Shown: one piece after another, positions 33,809 to 41,774 of the stretch
Numbering within the stretch: the first letter of the stretch is position 1
How the letters are laid out: each line of letters starts with the position of its first letter
Assembly: GCA_910574475.1 (NCBI GenBank)
Contig: CAJTAT010000006.1
Coordinates: 62,001-126,000, forward strand
DNA length: 64,000 bases
Direction of reading: 5' to 3'
Origin: Clostridia bacterium
GTDB lineage: Bacteria; Bacillota; Clostridia; Lachnospirales; Lachnospiraceae
Position numbers and translations under genes: made by a program
The notes under the pieces: generated by a model
What the model was told of the DNA's origin: nothing
Databases searched by the model: none
What the model saw: only the letters and a program-made list of their open reading frames with translations

Positions 33809-34546
33809 ATGTATGTGGAAATGAGACATGTGAATAAAACTTTTGATGGTTTTCACGCATCCAGGGATGTGTCCTTTGCAATAAAAAAGGGGCATATGGC
33901 AGCACTTTTGGGGCCCAGCGGAAGCGGAAAAACGACAATTCTGAGAATGATTGCAGGTTTGGATCAGCCAGATTCCGGGGATATTTTGATCGACGAGGTT
34001 CGTGTAAATGATTTGCGGGCAAGTAAACGAGGGATTGGCTTTGTGTTTCAGAATTACGCTTTATTCCGTTACATGACGGTGGCGGATAATATTGCCTTTG
34101 GGTTGGAAGTTCAGAAGAAAAGCAAGGCAGAGATCAAAGCCAGGGTGGAGGAGCTTTTAGAGCTGATTTCTATGAAGGAGCTGGGAAAGCGCTATCCACA
34201 TCAGCTATCCGGCGGGCAGCGGCAGAGAGTAGCCTTTGCACGGGCCTTGGCTCCCCGGCCCCAGATTCTTTTGCTGGATGAGCCCTTTGCCGCTATTGAT
34301 GCGAAGGTTCGCCAAGAGCTTCGTACCTGGTTAAAAGAAATGATTGGGAGGGTAGGGATTACCAGCATTTTTGTAACCCATGATCAAGAAGAGGCTATGG
34401 AGATCGCAGACAGGATTATCCTTATCAATCAAGGTAAGGTAGAACAAATAGGAACGCCGGCGGAGATTTGCAGTTGTCCTGAGACAGAATTTGCGGCTGA
34501 TTTTATTGACGCCAGACGGTTTGAGGCATTGATGTCTATGAAGTAA
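33809..34546 (+). CDS. cysA: Sulfate ABC transporter ATPase CysA
   Basis: ATPase of 245 residues. Walker A LGPSGSGKTTILRMIAG, Q-loop FVFQNYALFRYMTV, signature LSGGQRQRVAFARALA, Walker B ILLLDEPFAAID, H-loop FVTHDQEEAMEIADR. The usual C-terminal regulatory (TOBE) region of CysA (total about 350) is missing, so the protein ends soon after the ATPase domain; short forms like this are known in Firmicutes. ATG at 33809 has AAAGGAG upstream. Confidence 0.93.
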   Translation: MYVEMRHVNKTFDGFHASRDVSFAIKKGHMAALLGPSGSGKTTILRMIAGLDQPDSGDILIDEVRVNDLRASKRGIGFVFQNYALFRYMTVADNIAFGLEVQKKSKAEIKARVEELLELISMKELGKRYPHQLSGGQRQRVAFARALAPRPQILLLDEPFAAIDAKVRQELRTWLKEMIGRVGITSIFVTHDQEEAMEIADRIILINQGKVEQIGTPAEICSCPETEFAADFIDARRFEALMSMK

Positions 34547-34570
34547 GATTGCAGCAGGAGGTTAAAAAAT

Positions 34571-35356
34571 ATGGTATGGATGAAAGAACTGGAGATTGCA
34601 AAGGTTGCAGCCATAGAAGCGGGAAAAGCGATTATGAAGGTATACTGTGGCGAAGCTCCAATGCAAGTAGAGTATAAAGAGGATCGCTCGCCCTTAACGG
34701 CGGCAGATAAGGCAGCAAATCAGATCATTGTAGAGACGCTCAGGAGTAGATTTCCCCAGTACGCAATTTTGTCAGAGGAAGAAAAGGATAACAGGTCAAG
34801 ACTAGATCGTGCCTGCTGCTTTGTGATAGACCCTTTGGATGGAACGAAGGAATTTTTGAAAAGGAATGGACAGTTTACAGTAAATATTGCTTTGGCGTAT
34901 GAGCATGAATCTGTTATGGGCGTCATCTATGTACCAGTGACAGGGGAGCTGTATTATGCGGCTAAGGGCTACGGAGCTTATAAAAAAATGTCAGATGGCG
35001 AGCCTGAAAAGCTGTCTGTCTCAGATCATATAGATAGAGAATCTCTTCGTGTTGTGGCCAGCAGTTCTCATGAATCTCCCCAAATGAATGATTTGATTGA
35101 AAGGTATCAGTTTAAAAATTTAGTGAAAATGGGAAGTTCTTTGAAAGGCTGCATGATTGCGGAAGGTAAAGCAGATATATATTATCGATTTAATCCTACC
35201 ATGGAGTGGGATACTGCGGCTATGCAATGTATTGTGGAGGAGGCAGGGGCCATTTTCCGGCAAATGGATGGAACTGTTATGAGGTATAACAGGGAAGACA
35301 GCCTGAATTCAAAAGGATTTTATATTGTTAACCGAAAAGAGAATTTGCTGCTTTGA
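34571..35356 (+). CDS. cysQ: 3'(2'),5'-bisphosphate nucleotidase CysQ
   Basis: Phosphatase of 261 residues that converts PAP, the inhibitory by-product of sulfotransferases, to AMP. Mg-binding motifs of the inositol monophosphatase fold are present: SEEEKDN, VIDPLDGTKEFLKRNG (DPLDGT near residue 87) and MEWDTAAMQCIVEEAG. GGAGGTT precedes the ATG. It is the last gene of the cluster and completes the cycle: sulfate import, PAPS synthesis, transfer and PAP removal. Confidence 0.95.
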   Translation: MVWMKELEIAKVAAIEAGKAIMKVYCGEAPMQVEYKEDRSPLTAADKAANQIIVETLRSRFPQYAILSEEEKDNRSRLDRACCFVIDPLDGTKEFLKRNGQFTVNIALAYEHESVMGVIYVPVTGELYYAAKGYGAYKKMSDGEPEKLSVSDHIDRESLRVVASSSHESPQMNDLIERYQFKNLVKMGSSLKGCMIAEGKADIYYRFNPTMEWDTAAMQCIVEEAGAIFRQMDGTVMRYNREDSLNSKGFYIVNRKENLLL

Positions 35357-35390
35357 CATGGTATAAAAAAGATATTTTGACATAAAAATA

Positions 35391-35445
35391 TGCACCTCCA
35401 ACTATTACACATGATTTTGTTCTCATGTCCAACATTTGGGGTGCA
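35391..35445. repeat. IS-end-like imperfect palindrome after cysQ
   Basis: TGCACCTCCAAC at the left and GTTGGACATG-type sequence read in reverse from the right (TGCACCCCAAATGTTGGACA) form an imperfect inverted repeat of 55 bases, pairing also at ACATGA/TCATGT. The ends resemble IS3-type insertion sequence termini, so this may be a collapsed element or a miniature one. It could also stop transcription of the cluster, followed at a distance by a T-run (35464-35470). Confidence 0.5.
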
Positions 35446-35529
35446 ATTCATATATAGGGTGGTTTTTTTATGTAGCCTTACTTACAAAACGTAAAACGAA
35501 TGTAAGCAATGCCAAAATGCAAATCTCCC

Positions 35530-36420
35530 CTACCCCTTCATGACCATCCGAAACTCAGAATCATAATACAACCCAAGCTCTTTACAAATCCTTTGATTCA
35601 GCGCGGAAAGCGCCTGCTGATATTCACGATATTTCGGTGACAATTCAATCATTGCAGGAATAAAGATATCATTGTATCCACAGTTTTTCATTTGCTTCAT
35701 AAGTCTGCGTTGAGAGACAGAAAAAGGATAAAGTTTGGAGAACCGCCTGTTTCGCGCTTTCACATACTTTTTCGTGGAGGTAACAAACTTCTCAAACTCT
35801 TCTTCTGTAGGGTGCAGCATACTTTGAACATTTGAGTCCATTTTTTGAACCATTATTTTTATATCAGTCTTAGAATTAAAACGGTAAGTCAGCCAGATGA
35901 ACAATCGCAGGAACAGTGGAATTCGAATTTTTGTATTGTCCAGGAATTCAATGATAGTTTCATAAGCTTTTTGCTGCTCTGGTGTTGTGATAGGTTCCTG
36001 AAGATAGGGCAAAAAATGATGCATAAAAAAGAAACCGTAGACACCAGGTATCATTTCCTGAAGGGCCTGTCCAATCGATTGATAATCCACGACAGAATAG
36101 ATAGCATCTACATTGTGAGTCTTTAAAAAGGTTGATAAAGCATCCAGTTCCTTCTGGCTGGCAGAAAGAGACTGCTTTTTTTCCTCATAGATTTGTTCCA
36201 GAATGTCACTATCTTTTTCTTTCAATAAAGTTTTGATATCCTTCAGTGAAATGCCCAGTTTCCGATAGACAGAGATTTCTTTTAGTGTTCTGATATTTTC
36301 TTCCGTATAGTTCCGATAGCCGTTGGAAGACTTCTCTACTTTCAGAAGACCTTTTTCCTCATAAAATTTTATGGCCCGTTTGCTTAAGCCTATTTTTTGG
36401 CTGACCTCATTGAGTTGCAT
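35530..36420 (-). CDS. MerR-family transcriptional regulator
   Basis: 296 residues. The N-terminal winged helix is a clear MerR domain: MQLNEVSQKIGLSKRAIKFY, EEKGLLKVEKSSNGYRNYTE, then the dimer helix with ISVYRKLGISLKDIKTLL. The 190-residue C-terminal part is helical, without recognisable cysteine metal site, so the signal is probably an organic or drug-like compound. ATG at 36420 has GAGAGGAGAGG upstream. Its promoter has the 19-base spacer characteristic of MerR-controlled promoters, suggesting self-regulation. No target gene is divergent from it, as the next gene upstream is a remnant. Confidence 0.88.
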   Translation of the reverse strand: MQLNEVSQKIGLSKRAIKFYEEKGLLKVEKSSNGYRNYTEENIRTLKEISVYRKLGISLKDIKTLLKEKDSDILEQIYEEKKQSLSASQKELDALSTFLKTHNVDAIYSVVDYQSIGQALQEMIPGVYGFFFMHHFLPYLQEPITTPEQQKAYETIIEFLDNTKIRIPLFLRLFIWLTYRFNSKTDIKIMVQKMDSNVQSMLHPTEEEFEKFVTSTKKYVKARNRRFSKLYPFSVSQRRLMKQMKNCGYNDIFIPAMIELSPKYREYQQALSALNQRICKELGLYYDSEFRMVMKG

Positions 36421-36492
36421 AATAACCTCTCCTCTCATTTACACATCCCAGTGAATAAAGGTGTGTATACCCTTCCTGATGGGGATGTGTAC

Positions 36493-36523
36493 AGTATAAA
36501 CGTATCCCCAGCGTACAGGTCAA
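36493..36523 (-). promoter_or_regulatory. MerR-type promoter with 19-base spacer
   Basis: Minus strand TTGACC (36518-36523) and TATACT (36493-36498) are 19 bases apart, the long spacing that MerR proteins compensate by DNA distortion. TGTAC and GTACA flank the region as a dyad. It drives the MerR gene itself. Confidence 0.65.
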
Positions 36524-36531
36524 GAGAAATA

Positions 36532-37011
36532 TTAACACGCAATTAATTTCTTTAATTCACCATAGACATATTTTGTGAAATCATAGATCTCTTCTTCGGC
36601 TTCCCTCTTAGAAAATGTTTCATATGCCCACCAGCCTGCAAAGCCTGTGGATTTAACTGCGTCCACCCATTCTTTTATTGGCACAGCTCCTCCATAAAAA
36701 GTTGCATCCCGAAAAATTTCTTCACAGGGAACTCTGTCGTCTGGCTCTCGGGAATTACAGATATGTACGCCGAGAATCATATCTTTATTGATTTTGGACA
36801 AAAATTCTGCCTTCAATCCTGACACATAGTTGTGGTAGAAGTCTACAACGATTTTCAGGTTATCGCGTTCTGCCCTTCCCACAGAGGATGCCATAGCAAA
36901 AAGCTGTTCCGACTCCTTCATCATGGCGACAAACTCATACCCCTGCCGTTCAATATCGGAAAGCCACCCAACAGAAGATATTTCCAGTTTGCCCAACAGC
37001 TTTTTGTCATC
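36532..37011 (-). pseudogene. Remnant of a sugar isomerase/epimerase-type TIM barrel
   Basis: About 160 codons that match only the C-terminal half of xylose-isomerase-like sugar epimerases: LKIVVDFYHNYVSGLKAEFL (metal-binding Asp and His strand), MILGVHICNSREPDDRVPC, and GFAGWWAYETF. Full proteins have about 280 residues. The frame opens right after a TAA at 37012-37014, has only a TTG without ribosome site, and the first 120 residues are missing. Not likely functional. Confidence 0.75.
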
Positions 37012-37079
37012 TTACATTTTGGCACTGCTCATTGCTTTCGCGTATATTATACCATAAATGGTTTTATTTTGGTGATTTT

Positions 37080-37634
37080 ATGATTTCTTCTCTTTTTGAG
37101 ATTTTTGTATTGGTGACGGCCTTGTCTGTAGATGCATTTGCCGCTGGATTTGCTTATGGCGTGAGCAGAATAAAAGTCCCTTTTGTCTCAGTGTTGATTG
37201 TAACTGGCGTATCTAGCTTAACCTTGATTTTTTCTCTTTTGGTGGGAAGTGTAGTCAGTAGCTTGATTCCAGAAAGGCTGACACAACAATTTAGCTTTTT
37301 GCTGCTTTTTGTGCTGGGGCTGGTAAAGCTTTTTGACCGTTCAAAGCATAATGAGGCAGAAGAAGCCAACAAAAATAAGGATGATCTGGTATCTCCTATG
37401 GAGGCGCTTACATTGGGCATTGCTCTGTCCATTGACAGCCTGGCAGTGGGAATCGGTGCTGGCACTCCCACCAGTTTCCTTTCGCAAGCTTTTTTCACAT
37501 CATTCCTGATTGGGGCTTTGGCGGTAATGGCTGGATGCCGGCTGGGGCGTCTCATATCGTCTCATTGCAGATCCAATCTCTGCTGGATCAGCGGATGCCT
37601 GTTGCTTTTGCTGGCCTTCATGAAACTTATGTAA
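37080..37634 (+). CDS. YtaF/MntP-like integral membrane protein
   Basis: 184 residues with about six hydrophobic segments. It opens IFVLVTALSVDAFAAGFAYG and repeats the pattern in LTLGIALSIDSLAVGIGAG, the duplicated SxD motif of the MntP/YtaF superfamily (manganese efflux or sporulation membrane proteins). The end GRLISSHCRSNLCWISG then LLLLAFMKLM is normal for YtaF. Start at 37080; ribosome site weak (GGTGAT). Its last 135 bases overlap, on the opposite strand, the end of the P-type ATPase frame. Confidence 0.82.
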   Translation: MISSLFEIFVLVTALSVDAFAAGFAYGVSRIKVPFVSVLIVTGVSSLTLIFSLLVGSVVSSLIPERLTQQFSFLLLFVLGLVKLFDRSKHNEAEEANKNKDDLVSPMEALTLGIALSIDSLAVGIGAGTPTSFLSQAFFTSFLIGALAVMAGCRLGRLISSHCRSNLCWISGCLLLLLAFMKLM

Positions 37635-40184
37635 GATTCGAACAGGAGAAAGAAGCAGTAGTTCATGGGCAAGCAGAGGCATGGCAGCTAAAAGGATCAG
37701 GCGCAGCCATTCGAAGGAGCTTAGATGGCAGGTGCCAAAAACCTGAATAAAATACGGAAATTCTGTAACCAACGCCTGAAGAGAAATACCGATAAAAAAT
37801 GCGGCCAGCATCAGACGGTTGTTCAAATGGTTCATTCGGAAGAAGGAAGTCTCCACATCGCGCATACCAATGGCATGGAAGAGCTGCGAGATTCCTAAGA
37901 CCGTAAAGGAGTAAGTCTGTGAGCGGACTAAAATCTCTGGAACAGTCAGAAGCGTCCGCAGATTTTCCAGAGAGACAGGTTGATTGTGGGACAGCAGAAG
38001 AGAGATAGGTAGCTGCAAAAAGGCGGTGATACTGATAAAGGCTATGAGAATTCCATAGAGCAGCGTACAGTTCAGCCCTCCGCTGGCAAAAAGGCTTTCG
38101 TTTTTTGGTCTGGGCGGACGATTCATAAAGTGGCGGGAATCGTTGCTGTCCACACCCAGTGCGAGAGCTGGAAGGGAGTCTGTAATCAGGTTGATCCAGA
38201 GAATATGGCTGGGCTTTAAAGGAGAACCAAGTCCCAACAAAATAGCGGTGAGCATAGTGATAATCTCTCCAAAATTTGAGGAGAGTAAAAAGAGGACCGA
38301 TTTTTTTATATTCTCATAAATACCCCGCCCCTCTGCGATAGCCCGGGCAATGGTGGCAAAGTTATCGTCGGTCAAGATGAGATCAGCCGCATTTTTGGCA
38401 ACATCTGTTCCAGTGACGCCCATAGCGACGCCGACATCTGCAGCCTTGAGAGATGGCGCATCATTGACCCCGTCTCCCGTCATAGCCACAATTTTTCCAG
38501 AAGATTTCAGAGCTTTCACAATTCGGACTTTATGTTCTGGAGAAACCATGGCGAAAACAGAGGTATTCTGCACTGCCTTGGCAAATTCTGAATCCTCCAT
38601 CTGCTCAATCTGTGCGCCTGTCATACAGCTCTTGGGATTACGGACAATACCAAGCTCTTTTGCGATAGCAAAAGCAGTATCAATGCGATCGCCAGTGATC
38701 ATGACTGTCTTTACTCCGGCACGGCGGAAATCCCAGACTGCCTTTTTTGCTTCAGGGCGAATGGGATCCATCATACCGACCATTCCTACGAAAGTCAGGT
38801 GCTTTTCTGTAGGGTGAGAGATATCGGTTTTCATACCCAGAGCAAGGAGGCGCAGAGCTTTGCCCGAGAGGGTTTTCATAGCCGCTGCAATTTCCTGGCG
38901 TCTCTTTAAATCCAAGGGCAGAACATTGCCGTTCAAAAGAATGGTGTCGCAGCGCTTCAGGACTTCATCTGGAGAACCTTTTGTATAAGAAATCGTGTTG
39001 CTGCCCGTGCGGTGCATGGTAGTCATCATTTTCCTGTCAGAGTCAAAAGCAATTTCCTCCATGCGAGGCATCAACTGCTCTAAAAGGGGACGCTCCAAAT
39101 GAAAACGGCGGGCCATATCTAAAAGAGCCAGTTCTGTGGGATCTCCCAGGCGTGCTTCCTGAGTGATGACAGCGTCATTGCAGAGGGCAAAACCTTCCAA
39201 AAGGGAACGGTTGCTGAAAGGATCCAGAGCAGAAGCATCTATAATTTTTCCGTTGGAATAGCAGGCCACAACGGTCATTTTATTCTGGGTAAGTGTGCCT
39301 GTCTTATCGGAACAGACCACACTGACACAACCCAGAGTTTCCACGCTTGGAAGACGTTTTACAATTGTATTGACCTTAACCATGCGAGAGACGCTTAGGG
39401 CCAGAACCATAGTCACAATGGCGGGCAGCCCTTCTGGAACAGCAGCCACAGCCAGGGAGATGGCCGTGATCAACATTTCTACCATATCTCTCTTCTGCAA
39501 AATGGCAATCAGAAATAGAAGAGCGCACAGAAAAATAGAGACAATACTTAAGACTTTTCCCAGGTCGGCAAGACGTCTCTGTAAAGGAGTGGTTTCTGAG
39601 GGAGCTTCATTGATCAGGCGTGCGATACGCCCGATCTCTGTGTCCATGCCGATAGCAGTGACGACGCCTTCCCCACGCCCATAGGTGACATTTGTAGACA
39701 TGTATGCTTTGTTGTGCTTTCCCAAATCCTTTTCCACGGGAAGGGATTCCCCAGTCAAAGCAGACTCTTCTATTTTTAAGCTATTTACAGAGATAAGCTC
39801 CAGATCTGCGGGAACCTGGCGCCCGGCGTCCAGGCAGACAATATCACCGGGAATCAAATCCCGGGCAGGAATTTCTGTCTGCACATTGTTTCTTCGGACA
39901 AGGGCAGTGGGGCTTGTCATCTGTTTAAGGGCATCCAGAGCTTTTTGCGCCTTACCTTCCTGGATTACACCCACCACAGAGTTGACCAGGATGACAGCCA
40001 AAATAATCGCTGTATCACTGACTTCTCCCAGAAGCATGGAAATGGCCGCAGCGATAAATAAAATAAAAATCAGGGGATCGTTGAGCTGCTCAAAAAAAGA
40101 TTCTGGAAGGGTTTTGTGATGTCCTTCCTCCAAAATATTTTTTCCCCGGGTATCATCAGGAAAAGTTTCATTGTGGTTCATCAT
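37500..40184 (-). CDS. Cation-transporting P-type ATPase (Ca2+ type, P2A)
   Basis: 894 residues, a membrane pump exporting Ca2+ or a related cation. Seen in order: short N-terminal domain (GKNILEEGHHKTLPESFFEQ), actuator TGES in SALTGESLPVEKD, PEGLPAIVTMVLALSVSRM of helix 4 (ion-binding), phosphorylation site CSDKTGTLTQNK, KGSPDEVL nucleotide site, MITGDR, and MTGDGVNDAPSLKAADVGVA. The helix 5-6 NLITDSLPALALG is also typical. ATG at 40184 follows AAGGGACGG. The final 45 residues (HKFHEGQQKQQASADP on) lie antisense to the YtaF-like gene and look unlike family ends. They may be a read-through extension after loss of the original stop. Confidence 0.93.
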   Translation of the reverse strand: MMNHNETFPDDTRGKNILEEGHHKTLPESFFEQLNDPLIFILFIAAAISMLLGEVSDTAIILAVILVNSVVGVIQEGKAQKALDALKQMTSPTALVRRNNVQTEIPARDLIPGDIVCLDAGRQVPADLELISVNSLKIEESALTGESLPVEKDLGKHNKAYMSTNVTYGRGEGVVTAIGMDTEIGRIARLINEAPSETTPLQRRLADLGKVLSIVSIFLCALLFLIAILQKRDMVEMLITAISLAVAAVPEGLPAIVTMVLALSVSRMVKVNTIVKRLPSVETLGCVSVVCSDKTGTLTQNKMTVVACYSNGKIIDASALDPFSNRSLLEGFALCNDAVITQEARLGDPTELALLDMARRFHLERPLLEQLMPRMEEIAFDSDRKMMTTMHRTGSNTISYTKGSPDEVLKRCDTILLNGNVLPLDLKRRQEIAAAMKTLSGKALRLLALGMKTDISHPTEKHLTFVGMVGMMDPIRPEAKKAVWDFRRAGVKTVMITGDRIDTAFAIAKELGIVRNPKSCMTGAQIEQMEDSEFAKAVQNTSVFAMVSPEHKVRIVKALKSSGKIVAMTGDGVNDAPSLKAADVGVAMGVTGTDVAKNAADLILTDDNFATIARAIAEGRGIYENIKKSVLFLLSSNFGEIITMLTAILLGLGSPLKPSHILWINLITDSLPALALGVDSNDSRHFMNRPPRPKNESLFASGGLNCTLLYGILIAFISITAFLQLPISLLLSHNQPVSLENLRTLLTVPEILVRSQTYSFTVLGISQLFHAIGMRDVETSFFRMNHLNNRLMLAAFFIGISLQALVTEFPYFIQVFGTCHLSSFEWLRLILLAAMPLLAHELLLLSPVRILHKFHEGQQKQQASADPAEIGSAMRRYETPQPASSHYRQSPNQE

Positions 40185-40292
40185 AATATCCGTCCCTTCT
40201 CTTGGATGTTGTCCAAACACTGGTTATCCTAACATATGAAAAGAGGGACAAAGTTATTCCCCATGATACCCTTAAAAAATGAGTGTGAAAGC

Positions 40293-41228
40293 TTAAGATG
40301 CCCGAAAACGTTCCATCACTTGATTAAGGCTGCGTACCCCAGTGCAGGCTCCTACAGACTCTACAGCAATAGAAGCAGTCATATTGGCAAAACGACCACA
40401 ATCCTCCAGACTCATTTCTTCAGAGAGCGCATAGAGGAAACCAGCCACAAAATTGTCTCCTGCGCCTGTGGTATCAATACATTTCGTATTCGGGTAAGCA
40501 GGAATCTCCAGGCGCTTTTCTTTCGTTTTAATCAGGCAACCTTTACTTCCTAATTTAATCACCATACAGGATACGCCACATTCCAGAAAGGCATCCGCAA
40601 TATCATCTGGATTATCCTTGCCAGATACTGCCTTTGCTTCCTCATAATTGGGAAAAAGATAGTCAAGATATTGAATGGCCTCCTGAATATCCGGTAAAGT
40701 CTCCCCATTCTTGCAACGAGTCATATCAGCGCATAAGGTACATCCCCGTTCTTTGGCAGCCTTGAAGAGAGCAGCCATAGCGGGCGTATCGAAAAGTGGA
40801 GATACAAAAATACTGGCAAAGCAGACGATTTTACTTTTGCTTAAAGAATCAAAAGAAATATCGGACAATCCAAGCCTGCGCAGACTACCGTTTTTGTTGG
40901 TAATAAAAGAACGCTCAGCTTCCTGATCAACTAGAACAATATTAATTCCTGTGTCCAAACCCTTTTCAATCACAGCATCCTCCAAAGAAACGCCGTTTTC
41001 CTGAAAATGGTTGAGGAGCATTTTTCCTGTGAGATCATCCCCTAGCTTGGTGATCAAATTTACTCGTTTTCCCAGATGAGCCAGCGTGGTAGCTTCATTT
41101 GCTCCGTCCCCCCCGGGGGCCATGGTGATACATTTTGCCGGGTAGGAACGGGCAGTGAGCTTTTCCCGTGATATGGGACTGGCCAAGATATCAATAATAG
41201 CGGCGCCGATAATTGTGATGTCATACAT
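40293..41228 (-). CDS. PfkB-family carbohydrate kinase
   Basis: Ribokinase-type sugar or nucleoside kinase of 311 residues. The opening YDITIIGAAIIDILASPISR, the GGDGANEATTLAHLGKRV substrate motif and the catalytic DTTGAGDNFVAGFLYALSE (Asp base near residue 253) are all present. ATG at 41228 has AGAGAGGAG upstream; a longer frame passes through the upstream terminator. Isolated between the ATPase gene and a terminator. The substrate is not readable. Confidence 0.92.
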   Translation of the reverse strand: MYDITIIGAAIIDILASPISREKLTARSYPAKCITMAPGGDGANEATTLAHLGKRVNLITKLGDDLTGKMLLNHFQENGVSLEDAVIEKGLDTGINIVLVDQEAERSFITNKNGSLRRLGLSDISFDSLSKSKIVCFASIFVSPLFDTPAMAALFKAAKERGCTLCADMTRCKNGETLPDIQEAIQYLDYLFPNYEEAKAVSGKDNPDDIADAFLECGVSCMVIKLGSKGCLIKTKEKRLEIPAYPNTKCIDTTGAGDNFVAGFLYALSEEMSLEDCGRFANMTASIAVESVGACTGVRSLNQVMERFRAS

Positions 41229-41283
41229 TTGTCTATTCTCCTCTCTATTGTAAAATCCGCGTTGGTTTACTAGCGGGCCAGAC

Positions 41284-41344
41284 AAAAAACCTGTCTGTCC
41301 CAATACTATAGTATACTATAGTATATACGACAAACAGGTTTTTT
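41284..41344 (-). terminator. Rho-independent terminator (16-bp stem, bidirectional)
   Basis: AAAAAACCTGTCTGTC (41284-41299) pairs with 41329-41344 with one G-T. On the minus strand it ends in TTTTTT, following the small membrane peptide gene. The loop is a further palindromic TATACTATAGTATA-like stretch. Confidence 0.85.
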
Positions 41345-41418
41345 GAAAGAGATAAAGTACAAGATATTTTACTTTACATATCAGTTCAGCCATTATCTGT
41401 AATATGAGTGAACAGATA

Positions 41419-41562
41419 CTATTTGGTAAGTGGAATACCCTGAGTAATTCGCCGGTAAATCTTCCAGATAAGAACCAAAGGAAGACTGATGGTCAAATAT
41501 AAGGTAGCCAATAATCCTGTCACACCGCCCACAAGGGCCACAAGCAATAATCCAATATTCAT
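41419..41562 (-). CDS. Small membrane protein, 47 residues
   Basis: MNIGLLLVALVGGVTGLLAT begins a peptide with one or two membrane segments and a basic tail (IWKIYRRI). AGAGGGG lies 6 bases before ATG 41562, and a strong terminator follows, so it looks like a real gene in spite of its size. It is downstream of the AGCS symporter on the same strand, about 210 bases away. It may be an accessory peptide of that carrier. No family recognised. Confidence 0.6.
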   Translation of the reverse strand: MNIGLLLVALVGGVTGLLATLYLTISLPLVLIWKIYRRITQGIPLTK

Positions 41563-41774
41563 AAAATACCCCTCTCTCAATGATTCCCCACAGAATAGAG
41601 CCAAGTACGGGCAAAGAGCACGTATTTGACAAAACTGCGGGTTGATGACTTTAGAATTATCGGTTTTTATTGTACCAGGAGTGGTGAGAGAGGAAAATAT
41701 GTATGGAAGTTCCTTAGCGGGATCTTTATTGAATTCTTCTATTTTTTAGCGAAATCTTTACATGGAAGCGACTC

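Noticed and set aside
38350-40119. Long plus-strand frames opposite the P-type ATPase
   Set aside because: They are antisense to a strongly conserved coding sequence and have no independent signals.
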